DNA of 64,000 bases from Corynebacterium haematomassiliense (GCF_013978595.1 NZ_JACDTZ010000001.1:1860001-1924000), one strand, 5' to 3'; positions 34,713-44,267 are shown, counted from the stretch's first letter. The notes: generated by a model from the sequence alone, not told the origin. Program-made: numbers and translations.

Positions 34713-37312
34713 TAGAAATCACCGCCCTCGTAGAAGTCAGACAGCTTTTCCTCCGCGTTAGAGGCCGTCGACTGCGCGGCAGTGGGGGCGCTGGAGACGA
34801 GCTTGATGTCTTCCAGCGACGCACCCGGGCTGCCGGCGTGCAGGGTGATAGAGCTGCTGCTCAGATCCTGGCCGCGGGCAGATTCCGCGTGCACGGTGGT
34901 GTTTTCCACCACGTCGTGCAGGTTCCGGTTCACACCCAGCGGGGTGAGGATGTCCTGGCGGAAGTAGCCCGGGGACTGCAGCTTGTGGCGCGGCTGCAAC
35001 TTGGCCTTCACCGCGTCGTCTTTACGCAACGCGTCCACGACCTCCGCCCAGGTGCGGGTGGAACGGTCCTGGTTGAGGAAGCTCTCATCCGACACGCGCG
35101 ATGCCAGGCGCGACAGGCTCGACGGGCTGCCCAACACGTCGTCCAGGTCGATCTGCAGCGGGTTCACCGGGTCGTTGGCGATGTCGCGCGCTGCCTGCTC
35201 CAGGGTGGTGCGCAGTTGCTCGGTGAGCCAGCCTTCGTCGAAGAAGCGGCGGCGGTACACGGACGCGGTGTGGTCGATGTCCTGCTTGTCCACCTCAACC
35301 TCGCCCAGGTTGATCGCTTCAGGCAGCGCGTTGGTGGGCTGCAGCGTCTGGGTGGCCACGTTGGAGATATCGCCGAACGGCTTCTCTAGCAGCGCACCGT
35401 AGAGGTCAGAGACCTTGATGAACTGCGGGTACGCAACCTCGATGCACCGCAGCGCAACCTGCGCCTCCGCAACGGCGCGCTCTGCATTCTCGATCTTTTT
35501 TTGCTGGTCCATCCGCAGCTTCTGCGAGCGGATGGAATGCAGCGTGGAAACCAGGATCTGCAGCATGTAGACGATCAGCCACAGGGCAAACCAGATGCCG
35601 AACATCCAGCCGTAAGTCTTGCCGGAAGCGTTGTTGAGGTTTTCCACCCACTGCCAACGCGGCGCAGCGTCACCGGAGTTGCCGATCCACCAGGCAATGA
35701 GGAACACGGCCAGCGACCAGAACGTCACCCAGCCCAACCAGCGCAAAATGCCGTGCCACGGGGACATCTGGCTCGCCTTGTGCTCCTGCGCTTTTAGGTG
35801 TTGGAGCTCCGCCTGCTTCTGGTTGAGAATGGTCTGCTGCTCGTCGTACAGGCCGCGCAAACCAGCGCCGACGTTCGCAGCAAACGAGTGCTGGTGCTTG
35901 CGCTGCCAGCGCTCGAAGTTCGCCTTCGCAGTCATGAACTCCGGGTCCGCGGCCTTGGCGTTCAAGTCGCGGTAGACCTCGCGCTGACGCTCAATGTCGT
36001 AGGGAGCGACGTTCTCGCTGCCCAGCACTTGACGCACCTTGAGCGTCTCCTGCGGGCCGAATCTCTCGCTCGGGCCCGGGATGGAATCGCTGGGAGACTG
36101 CACGATTGTGAGCCCATCCTGCTTCTGCATCGCGTTGGGGCGCTCACCGCTGGCGCGGTACGGCTTCGCGTCCACCAGCCCGGAGGCGATGCCGGCGTAA
36201 TCGCTCCACAGCGGGCGCAGACCGGCGGTCAGTTCATCGTCGGACTTGTGCACCACGGTGACAGCCCGCTTGCCCTGGTCCTGGGCTACGTCGACGCGAC
36301 CCACGGTCACGCTCGAATCGTTGCCGTAAATGCTGGACTGCACCGCGGCATCTGCAGAGGCGGCAAGGTCGGAGCCCAGCTCGGACCAGAACTCGCCCAT
36401 CCTGCCAAACAGGTTCTTTGCCCACTGGCCGAACGCATTGCCCAGCGCCTGACCGCGGGTCTGGCGCTCGTTGCGCTGGACCATGGTCTCGCGCGGCTTG
36501 GTCACCAGGTGGTCGCGAGCGTGGGTTTCAATGAACTCCTGTGCCGCGCGCTGCGGCAGCGTGCCTCGCTCCGCGTCGCGGGAGACGTTCACCGGAGTCT
36601 TATTCACCACCACCTGCGGCAGGGGAGTGGTGGACAGATCGAAGATGGCGTTTTGCAGCTCCTGCTGGAACTTTTCGCCGGACACGCGCTGGGTGTAGCA
36701 GCGCACCAGGCGCGCAGACGAGTTTGGCTCCAGCTGCGCTGCCGGGGCGGCGTCGAAGCCGACCCACAGGCCCGCCAGGCTGGCAATGGAGGTTGCCACC
36801 CACAGGGAAAAGGATGGGCCAGCGTTCGTGGAATCGTCCGCATGGAAGATCGTCGCGCCCGAGTCCGGGGACTTCGAATCCTCCGGCGCCACCAGCAGGT
36901 TGCGGTAGCCGTTGAAGGTTGGCAGCGACTCCTCGTCGAACGACGCGTTGACCTCCGTGAACATGAGGTTATTGGCGGTGCCTGTGGGAGCCGCGTTGAC
37001 CGCGTGCAGTCGCTCGGTGACCTCGTTGACGTTCCTGCTAGTGAGCAGGCCAGACTGTTCGCTTTCGCCAATGATGTTGATGCCATGCAGCTGCACCGCA
37101 GCGCCCTCTCGCGCACCAACCGCCTGCTCAAGGCGCATCTGCTGCGGTGCTTCACCGCAGCGCACCACCGTGGCCTTCGGGTCGGAGCCGCTCAGAACGT
37201 CAACGTCGATCCAGATGAAGTCGCGCAACAGGTTCAGCGCGGCCAGGTCTTCGAGCGCTTGGCGTGCCATGCGAGCGTTCGTGCCGCGCGCCGCAAAAAT
37301 CGGAAAATCCAT
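34712..37312 (-). CDS. Large membrane protein next to the tubulin-like gene
   Basis: 866 residues, no family recognised. The N-terminal ~480 residues are soluble and start MDFPIFAARGTNARMARQAL. A coiled coil (QQTILNQKQAELQHLKAQ) precedes two membrane helices at about 520-545 and 560-585 (VTFWSLAVFLIAWWIG and GWMFGIWFALWLIVYML). Another coiled coil and a ~270-residue soluble tail follow. Both large domains should lie on the same, probably inner, side of the membrane. It sits 18 bp after the tubulin-like gene and ends in a TAATG overlap with the next, so it is plausibly the membrane platform for the tubulin-like protein. Confidence 0.65.
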   Translation of the reverse strand: MDFPIFAARGTNARMARQALEDLAALNLLRDFIWIDVDVLSGSDPKATVVRCGEAPQQMRLEQAVGAREGAAVQLHGINIIGESEQSGLLTSRNVNEVTERLHAVNAAPTGTANNLMFTEVNASFDEESLPTFNGYRNLLVAPEDSKSPDSGATIFHADDSTNAGPSFSLWVATSIASLAGLWVGFDAAPAAQLEPNSSARLVRCYTQRVSGEKFQQELQNAIFDLSTTPLPQVVVNKTPVNVSRDAERGTLPQRAAQEFIETHARDHLVTKPRETMVQRNERQTRGQALGNAFGQWAKNLFGRMGEFWSELGSDLAASADAAVQSSIYGNDSSVTVGRVDVAQDQGKRAVTVVHKSDDELTAGLRPLWSDYAGIASGLVDAKPYRASGERPNAMQKQDGLTIVQSPSDSIPGPSERFGPQETLKVRQVLGSENVAPYDIERQREVYRDLNAKAADPEFMTAKANFERWQRKHQHSFAANVGAGLRGLYDEQQTILNQKQAELQHLKAQEHKASQMSPWHGILRWLGWVTFWSLAVFLIAWWIGNSGDAAPRWQWVENLNNASGKTYGWMFGIWFALWLIVYMLQILVSTLHSIRSQKLRMDQQKKIENAERAVAEAQVALRCIEVAYPQFIKVSDLYGALLEKPFGDISNVATQTLQPTNALPEAINLGEVEVDKQDIDHTASVYRRRFFDEGWLTEQLRTTLEQAARDIANDPVNPLQIDLDDVLGSPSSLSRLASRVSDESFLNQDRSTRTWAEVVDALRKDDAVKAKLQPRHKLQSPGYFRQDILTPLGVNRNLHDVVENTTVHAESARGQDLSSSSITLHAGSPGASLEDIKLVSSAPTAAQSTASNAEEKLSDFYEGGDF

Positions 37313-37330
37313 GGTGTACCCGCCTGCCTT

Positions 37331-40300
37331 TTAGAAGCCGCCGAAAATATCGTTGATCTGGCCGTTTGCGGAGCTGGAGCCGCCAGTGTCCTTCGAGTCC
37401 AGGAAGTCCAGACCGGTCTCGCCGTACACGGTGTCCTGCTCCGGCGGGCCAGCCTCGTAGGCCTCGCGGACCGCACCGATCAAGTCCTCGGCCATCTTCA
37501 GCACGCCGTTCGCGATGTCGATCAAAAGCGGCACACGCATAGCCACGTTGCGGTCGGAGATGTCCGCCAGCTCGCGCTGCGGGCCCCCCGGAGGGGTGGT
37601 GGAGGGCAGCCACTTCGTCGGTACCAGCTGCAGGGCGCGCTTGCCTTCCTCCTGCAGCCACGCAATTGCAGCGTCTCGACGTTCCTCCGGCGAAACCTCG
37701 GGCCCAGTGCCCTTCACGAGCGTGTGCTTGGTCTGCTCGCCGCCGATGCGGATGCCGTCGAAAAGCCACTTGCGCAACAGGTCGTAGCCGCGCGTAGCGT
37801 TGATGGCAGCCGCAGGCTCGCTTTCGGTGGCGTCCCAGTTGCGGCGCAGCGCGCGGTAGGGGTTCAGCGAGGACAGCGCGGGCGACTCGTCCGCCTTCGC
37901 CCACGCCATGGGCAGCGACTCCAGGATGGCCGGGAGCCAGTCGTAGTTCGTGCGCATCTTCGACGGCGGAGTGAGCAGCGGAGTATCGAAATCCTCCCAG
38001 CTCTGCGTCACCGGGTCGAACACGTGGATGCTATCCTGGCCGGTTGCGCGGTTCTTGTCGCCCGGGAAGATGGTGGTGCCGATCAGGCGGCCCACGTACC
38101 AGCCGTTGATCATGGCCTGGCGTTCCTCATTAGTCAGCGGGATCGCCGCGTTGATCGGGCGTGCGCGGCGCAACTGCCAGAAATTCGTGCGCGCATTCGG
38201 CAGGGTCAGCTTGTCCCACTGACGCGCCGCGGACGGCAGAATCGAATCGAACACCACCGGCAGGTAGTTCGGGTAAGCCCCGTAAATGCTAATCTCGCGC
38301 TGCTCACCGTTGGTTTCCAATGCGCCGCCCAGCGGGTTTTTCGGGTTGGAGTACGCGTTGGGGTAGTCGCGCTCCACGCGCGCCAGGCGGTCCGCCATCG
38401 CGCTATCGCCCGCGAACGGCACGGTGGAGAAGTTGAACTTGTATTTCGCGTTCGAGTCGTCTGGATACAGTGCGTGCAGCAAGCTGGAGTTGATCTGTGC
38501 CAGCGGCAGCGCCTTCGTCATCGCCTGGGCGAACTTGCCGGCGATATCCTCGCGGCGGGCCGCGCGGGTCGGCTCGTCCGGCGCGTCCAGGATGTAGGAG
38601 CGCAGCGAAGTTTCAATGAAGCGGGAGAAGGAGAAACCGGCGCGGCCCACGAACTTGCGGGAGCGGTCCAGCACGTGCTCCGAGCGGATCTTCAGCTCTA
38701 CCTTGCCGTTGGTCTCATTGCGCAGGTCTGCAGAGTCCGGCACGGATGTCAGTGCGCGCGGCACCCACGGCTGTACCAGGGTGAGCAGGTCACGCGGGGC
38801 GTCGTCGGCGTCCGCTTCGGAGCGCCAGTCGCCGGCCACAATCTGGCGGGCGGCTTCCACCAGTGCTTCGTCGAAACGCAGCTGACGGTTCTCGTCCGTG
38901 ATCACGGATTGGATCACGTCTTCCTCGAACTGGCCGGGGTAGTGCTTCGGCTCCGTGATCATGACCTCGTTGGCCGCGTTGCTGAAGCGGTCCGGCACCA
39001 CGTCGACCCCTTCGCTCGGCCACATGCGCGGCACGTTTGTTTTCATTTGTGCTACGCCCACGTCCGGGTCGTTGTCCACGCTCAAATCGTGGTTGAGGTT
39101 GCTGTGAGCCGCCTGAATCTCCTTGTCGAAGTCCACCAGGAAATAGCGGGCGAAATCCTCCAGCACGTTACCGGCCAGGCGCGCCATGTTGCCCATCGCG
39201 ATTGACCAGAGCTGTTCGCGCACGCTGCCGTAGATGCGGTCCCGGTAGCCGTCGCCGACGATCTTGCCGCGCTGGCCGCGGATCTCCGCGCCGAGCTGGC
39301 CGTCCAGGAACAGCCCCTCAGCCGGCTGGGTCTGACGCAGGCGGGCAGCAGCGTCGGAGACGTGCTGGCGGATGGTCTTGAGCAGCTTGGAGCCGAACGC
39401 CACACCGTAGCGGCCGATCTCCTCCGAGAGCACCTCGAGCACCTCGCGCTGCAGCTCATCCGCACCAGCCCATTGGTACACGGCGCGGTAGAGCGGGCCG
39501 CTGCCGTTGGTGACACCCTGCACGTCATCTGCCACCAGCTGGCGGTTGCGGTACGCGGTGGACAAGCTGGACTCCACGTCGTTTGCCCACTCCGCGCCCT
39601 TGCGGCTTTCCGGAGCCGGGACAATGTTCTTGCTCTTCATCATGTCCACGCGGCTCTGTGCCCACGCCACGGCAGTGTCGCTGAAGCGGTTTGACGCCCA
39701 CGTGTGGTCTGTCTCCGTGGCGTTGGCTGCGGTCTGGTGCTCGTCCGCCGGCAGCGGCAGCGTGTTGGCCAGGCGGCGCTGGATGTTCTTCCAGGACTTT
39801 TCCAGGCGCTGGTCCAACTGATCGTCGTCGGAATCGGCGCTGCCTTCGAACTTGAAACCGCTCTTCAGAGTGTTCACGGCGGAGGAAGCGAGGCGCTGCG
39901 CGGCGTACTCGCCATAGCGGTCGCGGCCCATGGCAAGACGTCCGTAGCCGAAGGTGCCCCACGGCGCAGTATTGGAGCGGTCCTCGCTCAGACCCCAGCC
40001 GTAGAAGTCCCGGTCGTAGGGCAGGCTGCCAGAGTTGGTGAGTTGATAGGAGACGAAGTTACCCATCATCTTGGTATCCGTGGTCAGGGCGGCCAGGCCG
40101 CGGCCGAGCGCGCGGTACACCGTGGAGGAGTCGGCACCGTCAGAGATGGGGACGGCGTTCACACCGGCCGAGATACCCACTGGGAACACGCGGGTAACAA
40201 GAGTCTCGTTTAGATTGCCCTGGTAACCCAACGCTTCGTACAGCAGCTCGTCTGACTTCAGACCCGTGCCGAACTGGCTCGCCGCCAGCTCGCCGAACAT

Positions 40301-41032
40301 GGCCAGCGCGTTCGGGCTCGTGCCCCCGAAGGAATCCGCAGAACCCGTGGTCTTGAACACGTCAGGGGTGACCATGAACAGTGCGGAACGGCCCTGGTAG
40401 TTGTTCAGGCCCAGGCCGGACAGCAGACGGCATACATCCAGCGCCATCGACGCGCCAGCGCCGCCGGCCATGGAGGAGACCACGAACACGATCGGGTCTG
40501 CCGCCTGCTCGCCTTTCGCAGGGCCCTGGCCCATTTCTCTGCGGATCGCGTCCAGCTGGGTGGCGGACCGCGGGCTGTACAGGCGATCCTTCGCCTGCTT
40601 GAGCTGGTCTTCCACGTCCGTGAGCTTGTTCAGGATCAGCATGCGACCCACGCTGCGAAACTGGCCCGCACCGGCGTCCACACCGACTTCGATATCTCCC
40701 GGGGTCGGAGAGACCCACGTAGCGATGGACCCCAGGGCCCTGTTGCGGCTGAGCTGCACGGACACCGCGCGGTCCACGAAGGAGTAGCTGGAGGAAGCAC
40801 CGGTGGAAATGTACTGCCCGCCTGCATTCGGCACGTTCGGTACCGGCTCCTTATCCTCAGGCTCGGTGGGCACGTCGATGGAGACGAACTGCCACGCGTC
40901 CGGCAGTTTGCGGCCGTTGCCCTCGAACCAGACCGGAGCGTTCTCCGCGAGCGTAGTTTTGATCTGGTCCATCATGTAGGCCAGCGACTTTGCGCCAGAT
41001 CCGCCACAACCGACAACGAGAACTTTATACAT
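37331..41032 (-). CDS. Tubulin/FtsZ-like GTP-binding protein (Tubulin_2 type)
   Basis: 1233 residues, far larger than FtsZ. The first strand-loop VLVVGCGGSGAKSLA (4-18) and the later SSMAGGAGASMALDV (186-200) correspond to the nucleotide loop and the GGGTGSG signature of tubulins, in the altered form seen in the prokaryotic tubulin-like family. DVFKTTGSADSFGGTSPNAL further on fits the same domain. The remaining ~900 residues are helical and unrecognised. No signal peptide or clear membrane helix. It is followed by the 866-residue membrane protein. GTP binding is likely; polymerisation is only a possibility. Confidence 0.8.
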   Translation of the reverse strand: MYKVLVVGCGGSGAKSLAYMMDQIKTTLAENAPVWFEGNGRKLPDAWQFVSIDVPTEPEDKEPVPNVPNAGGQYISTGASSSYSFVDRAVSVQLSRNRALGSIATWVSPTPGDIEVGVDAGAGQFRSVGRMLILNKLTDVEDQLKQAKDRLYSPRSATQLDAIRREMGQGPAKGEQAADPIVFVVSSMAGGAGASMALDVCRLLSGLGLNNYQGRSALFMVTPDVFKTTGSADSFGGTSPNALAMFGELAASQFGTGLKSDELLYEALGYQGNLNETLVTRVFPVGISAGVNAVPISDGADSSTVYRALGRGLAALTTDTKMMGNFVSYQLTNSGSLPYDRDFYGWGLSEDRSNTAPWGTFGYGRLAMGRDRYGEYAAQRLASSAVNTLKSGFKFEGSADSDDDQLDQRLEKSWKNIQRRLANTLPLPADEHQTAANATETDHTWASNRFSDTAVAWAQSRVDMMKSKNIVPAPESRKGAEWANDVESSLSTAYRNRQLVADDVQGVTNGSGPLYRAVYQWAGADELQREVLEVLSEEIGRYGVAFGSKLLKTIRQHVSDAAARLRQTQPAEGLFLDGQLGAEIRGQRGKIVGDGYRDRIYGSVREQLWSIAMGNMARLAGNVLEDFARYFLVDFDKEIQAAHSNLNHDLSVDNDPDVGVAQMKTNVPRMWPSEGVDVVPDRFSNAANEVMITEPKHYPGQFEEDVIQSVITDENRQLRFDEALVEAARQIVAGDWRSEADADDAPRDLLTLVQPWVPRALTSVPDSADLRNETNGKVELKIRSEHVLDRSRKFVGRAGFSFSRFIETSLRSYILDAPDEPTRAARREDIAGKFAQAMTKALPLAQINSSLLHALYPDDSNAKYKFNFSTVPFAGDSAMADRLARVERDYPNAYSNPKNPLGGALETNGEQREISIYGAYPNYLPVVFDSILPSAARQWDKLTLPNARTNFWQLRRARPINAAIPLTNEERQAMINGWYVGRLIGTTIFPGDKNRATGQDSIHVFDPVTQSWEDFDTPLLTPPSKMRTNYDWLPAILESLPMAWAKADESPALSSLNPYRALRRNWDATESEPAAAINATRGYDLLRKWLFDGIRIGGEQTKHTLVKGTGPEVSPEERRDAAIAWLQEEGKRALQLVPTKWLPSTTPPGGPQRELADISDRNVAMRVPLLIDIANGVLKMAEDLIGAVREAYEAGPPEQDTVYGETGLDFLDSKDTGGSSSANGQINDIFGGF

Positions 41033-41059
41033 CAGATTGTTTCCTTTGCGTGGTGGGAG

Positions 41060-43612
41060 TTACTTACCGCTAAACGGACTGTTGCCAGGCCCGAAGGGGG
41101 AATTGGTGTTACCGGGACCGAACGGGGAATTGGAACCACCGCCGAAGTTCGGGCCGAAGCCCTGCGGCTGCTCCGGCGCTGCAGGCTCAGACGCTGCAGG
41201 CGCCGCCGGTTCCAGCGACTTCAGCTTTTCAATGCGGCTGAGCATCTCGGTGGAGATCTCGCCTTCCAGGAGGGTCTTCTCCTCCTCGCTCATGGGCAGG
41301 CGCGGCAGCGCGATGACCTCGTAGCGGTCGCCGCCGAGGCCTGCGACCATCCACTCGCCCTGCACCGCCAGCGGCAGCTTGGCCTTGCCCTTGATGTGGG
41401 CGCCGTCGCCACCGCTTACAGACGGCGCAACGTCCGCCACCACCGGCGACGCCGCCAGCGGGTTGGGGTTGCCGTTGCGCACGCTGAACTGGCGGCCGCC
41501 AGCGCTGAAGGAGCGGGTCGGCTCCGGGATGGAGTTGGAGTTGACGTCCAGGATGTTGATGTTCGGCTGCGGTGCGCCGTCGTAGGTGAGGCGGCCGTTG
41601 TGGTCGTCCACCACCATGCGGTAGTAGCCGAAGCGCTGGCGCGGGATGGTGCTGGTGATCCAGCGGATCGCGTACAGGATCGCAAGCGGGATCAGCAGCG
41701 CGCCGAGCAGCGCCAGGATGAAGCCGAGGGCGAAGCCGCCCTTGCTCAGCGGCACGGTGTAGGACCCCTCTACCGGCACCGCCACCGACGTCTCGTCCGC
41801 ACCGTCCAGGGCAGAGATGCTCAGCGGCACGGAACCGTTGACCAGGCCGTCTGACAGCTCGTTGATAGACAGCGTCACCGGCAGGGTCTTCTCCTCGCCG
41901 GCCTGCAACTCAAGGGCGTTGTCCGGGGAGTTGTGGTCCGAGGCCACCTGCACGGTGCCGATATTGTCCGGCAGCTGCTCCGCGGCGACGGTGGAGCCTT
42001 CCGGCAGCCACACCTTGCCCGGGCCCTTCACCGGGACCTCCGTGGTCACGGTGGTCTCTTCCGCGTTGTAGGCGATGCCGCCGTTGATCTTGGGCAGGTT
42101 CTGCAGGCCCACCGACAGGGCAGAGGCGTTGAGGAACGGGGTGAGCTTGGTGCCCGGCTCACCCTTCGTGGTCACCGCGGTTTCCACCTCGAGGCGGCCG
42201 AACGCCGGCAGCTTCGCAATCTTCGCGGCCGGGATCGCCGCTGAGCCGGAGGAAAGATCCAGGTTCTCCTCCAGCACCTGCGGCTCCCCGTTCTCCGGGT
42301 GGAAGGTCACGCGCGAATTTGCGGTGCCTTGCATGGGGCGGGGGTTTCCGGAGGCGTCGACAAGCTGCAGCTCAATGTCCTGCTCGTTGTTGCGCTCGAC
42401 GGTGCCTTCCTCGCCGCCGCCTACGCGCACCGCAAGGCCCGGCTGCAGCTCAGCGACGGTAAACACGTCCTGGCCAGCGGCGTTCGGGTCGATGTCCGCG
42501 AACTTCAGGGCCCAATTGCCGGCCCAGGACTGGCCGTCCGCGAGCGTCATGCGCGCGTTGGTCTTCAGCACCGGATCGGTGATGGTTTCCCACTCCACCT
42601 CAGCGCCCTGGAGGGTGGCGGAGCCGGACTCGCTCAGCTTCAGCTCCTCGCCGCTCGGAGCGGTAAGGGTGAGCACCGCGTTGTCGCCCAGATCCTCCTG
42701 TTCGATTGCGGCGAAGCGTAGCTGGCTGATGGAATCGTCGAGAGCGATGTTGAATGCGTCGTCCGCCTTGGACATCGTGCTCACAGCGTTGCCGGTGGAA
42801 AGTGCGCTGTGGAACGCGGCGAACAGGCCGCCGACATTGGAGGCTTCGAAGAACGCACCGTTCGGTGCTGCGGTGCCGCACGGGCCGCCACCCTGGGTCA
42901 GGGAGCGGAACAGCGAGAAATCGCTGGGCAGATGGGGCGCGGAAAGGCCAATGCCCACGTTGGTCACTCCGGCGGCGCGGAGGCGGTCCGTCACACCGCC
43001 GGGACGGCACAGCTCCTCCTCGGCGCCGTCGCGGCCGTCCGCCGCGGTGAGGTCGCCGTCGGTGAATGTGACCACCATGCGGCACGGGTCCTGGCTGCCG
43101 GAGCGGGTCAGGTCCTGGTACGCACCGGACAGGGCGTTGGTGTAGTTGGTGTAGTCCTCGCCCGTGCGTTCTTTGAACGCGGCGATCTCGTCCTTCGCCT
43201 TGGAGGCACTGCCACCGTCCAGGTTGATCCACTCGCCGTACTCGCCGGGCAGGGTGGCGCCGGACTTGTAGTCCTGGCCGAAGCCGGCGATGCGCACGTT
43301 CACGTCCACGCCGGTGTCTTCCTGGCGAGTGACCAGCTCGTCGATAAAGCTTTGCGCGGCGTCCACGCGGTTGCCCTCAACGTCGGTGCCCGGCTTGTTC
43401 TTGTCCACTTGGCCGTCTTTGGCCTCGTACTCCAGGCTGCCGGATTCGTCCATGAGCAGCACGATGTCGAGGGTGTTCTTCTGCGCCAGGCAGGAGCCGA
43501 GCTGCGGTAGCGAGCTCTCCTGCGCTGGGGCCTGCGCGGCGGCGCCGAGTATGCTCGTGCCCGCCACCAGGGCTGCGGTGGCCGAGGCGGCCAGGATGCG
43601 GTTGATCTGCAT
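41060..43612 (-). CDS. Exported, membrane-anchored vWA-domain protein
   Basis: 850 residues. A signal peptide (to about GAAAQAPAQE, residue 30) is followed by a vWA domain with MIDAS motif DESGS in DIVLLMDESGSLEY, a conserved Thr in DYTNYTNAL and Asp in VTFTDGDL. A long beta-rich region follows, then one membrane helix near 622-645 (FALGFILALLGALLIPLAIL) and a ~200-residue cytosolic tail. The tail ends in Gly/Asn/Pro-rich repeats with NSPFGPGN occurring three times in related form. The metal-binding vWA domain should face the outside and the SPF tail the cytosol. Second gene of the minus operon, 18 bp after the first. Confidence 0.85.
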   Translation of the reverse strand: MQINRILAASATAALVAGTSILGAAAQAPAQESSLPQLGSCLAQKNTLDIVLLMDESGSLEYEAKDGQVDKNKPGTDVEGNRVDAAQSFIDELVTRQEDTGVDVNVRIAGFGQDYKSGATLPGEYGEWINLDGGSASKAKDEIAAFKERTGEDYTNYTNALSGAYQDLTRSGSQDPCRMVVTFTDGDLTAADGRDGAEEELCRPGGVTDRLRAAGVTNVGIGLSAPHLPSDFSLFRSLTQGGGPCGTAAPNGAFFEASNVGGLFAAFHSALSTGNAVSTMSKADDAFNIALDDSISQLRFAAIEQEDLGDNAVLTLTAPSGEELKLSESGSATLQGAEVEWETITDPVLKTNARMTLADGQSWAGNWALKFADIDPNAAGQDVFTVAELQPGLAVRVGGGEEGTVERNNEQDIELQLVDASGNPRPMQGTANSRVTFHPENGEPQVLEENLDLSSGSAAIPAAKIAKLPAFGRLEVETAVTTKGEPGTKLTPFLNASALSVGLQNLPKINGGIAYNAEETTVTTEVPVKGPGKVWLPEGSTVAAEQLPDNIGTVQVASDHNSPDNALELQAGEEKTLPVTLSINELSDGLVNGSVPLSISALDGADETSVAVPVEGSYTVPLSKGGFALGFILALLGALLIPLAILYAIRWITSTIPRQRFGYYRMVVDDHNGRLTYDGAPQPNINILDVNSNSIPEPTRSFSAGGRQFSVRNGNPNPLAASPVVADVAPSVSGGDGAHIKGKAKLPLAVQGEWMVAGLGGDRYEVIALPRLPMSEEEKTLLEGEISTEMLSRIEKLKSLEPAAPAASEPAAPEQPQGFGPNFGGGSNSPFGPGNTNSPFGPGNSPFSGK

Positions 43613-43630
43613 AGTTTTACTCCCGCTCTC

Positions 43631-44047
43631 CTAGAAGTTCTTGCCCACGTACAGGCCAGCGTGGATGGCGGAGAGCAGCACACCCAAGCCAAGCACCACG
43701 ATGGTGGCCCAGTACAGCGCTTCTTTCCACCCGACGGAGACGAACATGCCGCTCGCGCGGGCGTCGGCGTCACCTTTGAAGTACATGCCGAGTGCGCCGA
43801 TGCCCAGCACGCCGGCGAGCACCCAGGCAACCAGCGTCAGTGGCAGGTAGGACGAGTCCGTGGCCGTAGTGGAGGAGAGGAACAAAAAGACGGAGAGCAC
43901 AACGCTGATAACCCCCATGACCAGGCTTGGCACCAGGCGGGCAACGGGAGCGGACGTAATGGCCAGCGCCGTCGTGCCGGCTTCGGGGCCGGTGGGTGCA
44001 GGGGGTGCGAAGGGGGACTGTGTGCCGCCGAAAGGTGATTGGGTCAT
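43631..44047 (-). CDS. Four-helix membrane protein with SPF-rich N-terminal tail, first gene of the operon
   Basis: 138 residues. The N-terminal ~25 residues (MTQSPFGGTQSPFAPPAPTG) are Pro/Gly-rich with two SPF motifs. Four membrane helices follow (LVPSLVMGVISVVLSVFLFL, LTLVAWVLAGVLGIGALGM, and two more to the C-terminus). The architecture matches small Pro-rich-tailed membrane proteins common in actinobacteria, and the tail is probably cytosolic. The same SPF motif ends the neighbouring vWA protein. Transcription of the nine-gene operon should begin upstream, within 44048-44267, divergently from the HTH regulator. Confidence 0.8.
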   Translation of the reverse strand: MTQSPFGGTQSPFAPPAPTGPEAGTTALAITSAPVARLVPSLVMGVISVVLSVFLFLSSTTATDSSYLPLTLVAWVLAGVLGIGALGMYFKGDADARASGMFVSVGWKEALYWATIVVLGLGVLLSAIHAGLYVGKNF

Positions 44048-44267
44048 GAGCCGATCTATCTTCTGTAGCTGGTAGGGGGCCTTTAGTCGCTATTACTGTA
44101 TCGTCTCGCGCGACATCCGTCTCCGAATGCTGTGAAATACCTGGTATTGGCCGGAATTAATGTGTTGTAGCAGCGTATTGAGGTCAGCTTCGTTGTTTCC
44201 AAGTTGTCAAGCCTTTAAAGCTGAAATATAATCCTGATGTAACCAAGACACTTCCAGGAGAACGCGT
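44048..44267. promoter_or_regulatory. Divergent promoter region between the nine-gene operon and the HTH regulator gene
   Basis: 220 bp, distinctly more AT-rich than its surroundings, and the only large gap between the two divergent units. It must hold the promoter of the minus-strand operon and that of the HTH regulator. An AGGAG ribosome site at 44253-44257 serves the regulator. I cannot assign -35/-10 boxes with confidence. Confidence 0.5.

Noticed and set aside
35798..39205. A 1135-codon open frame on the plus strand
   Set aside because: Antisense to the 866-residue and tubulin-like genes, which have motifs, ribosome sites and operon spacing; the antisense product is Arg/Val/His-rich without structure.
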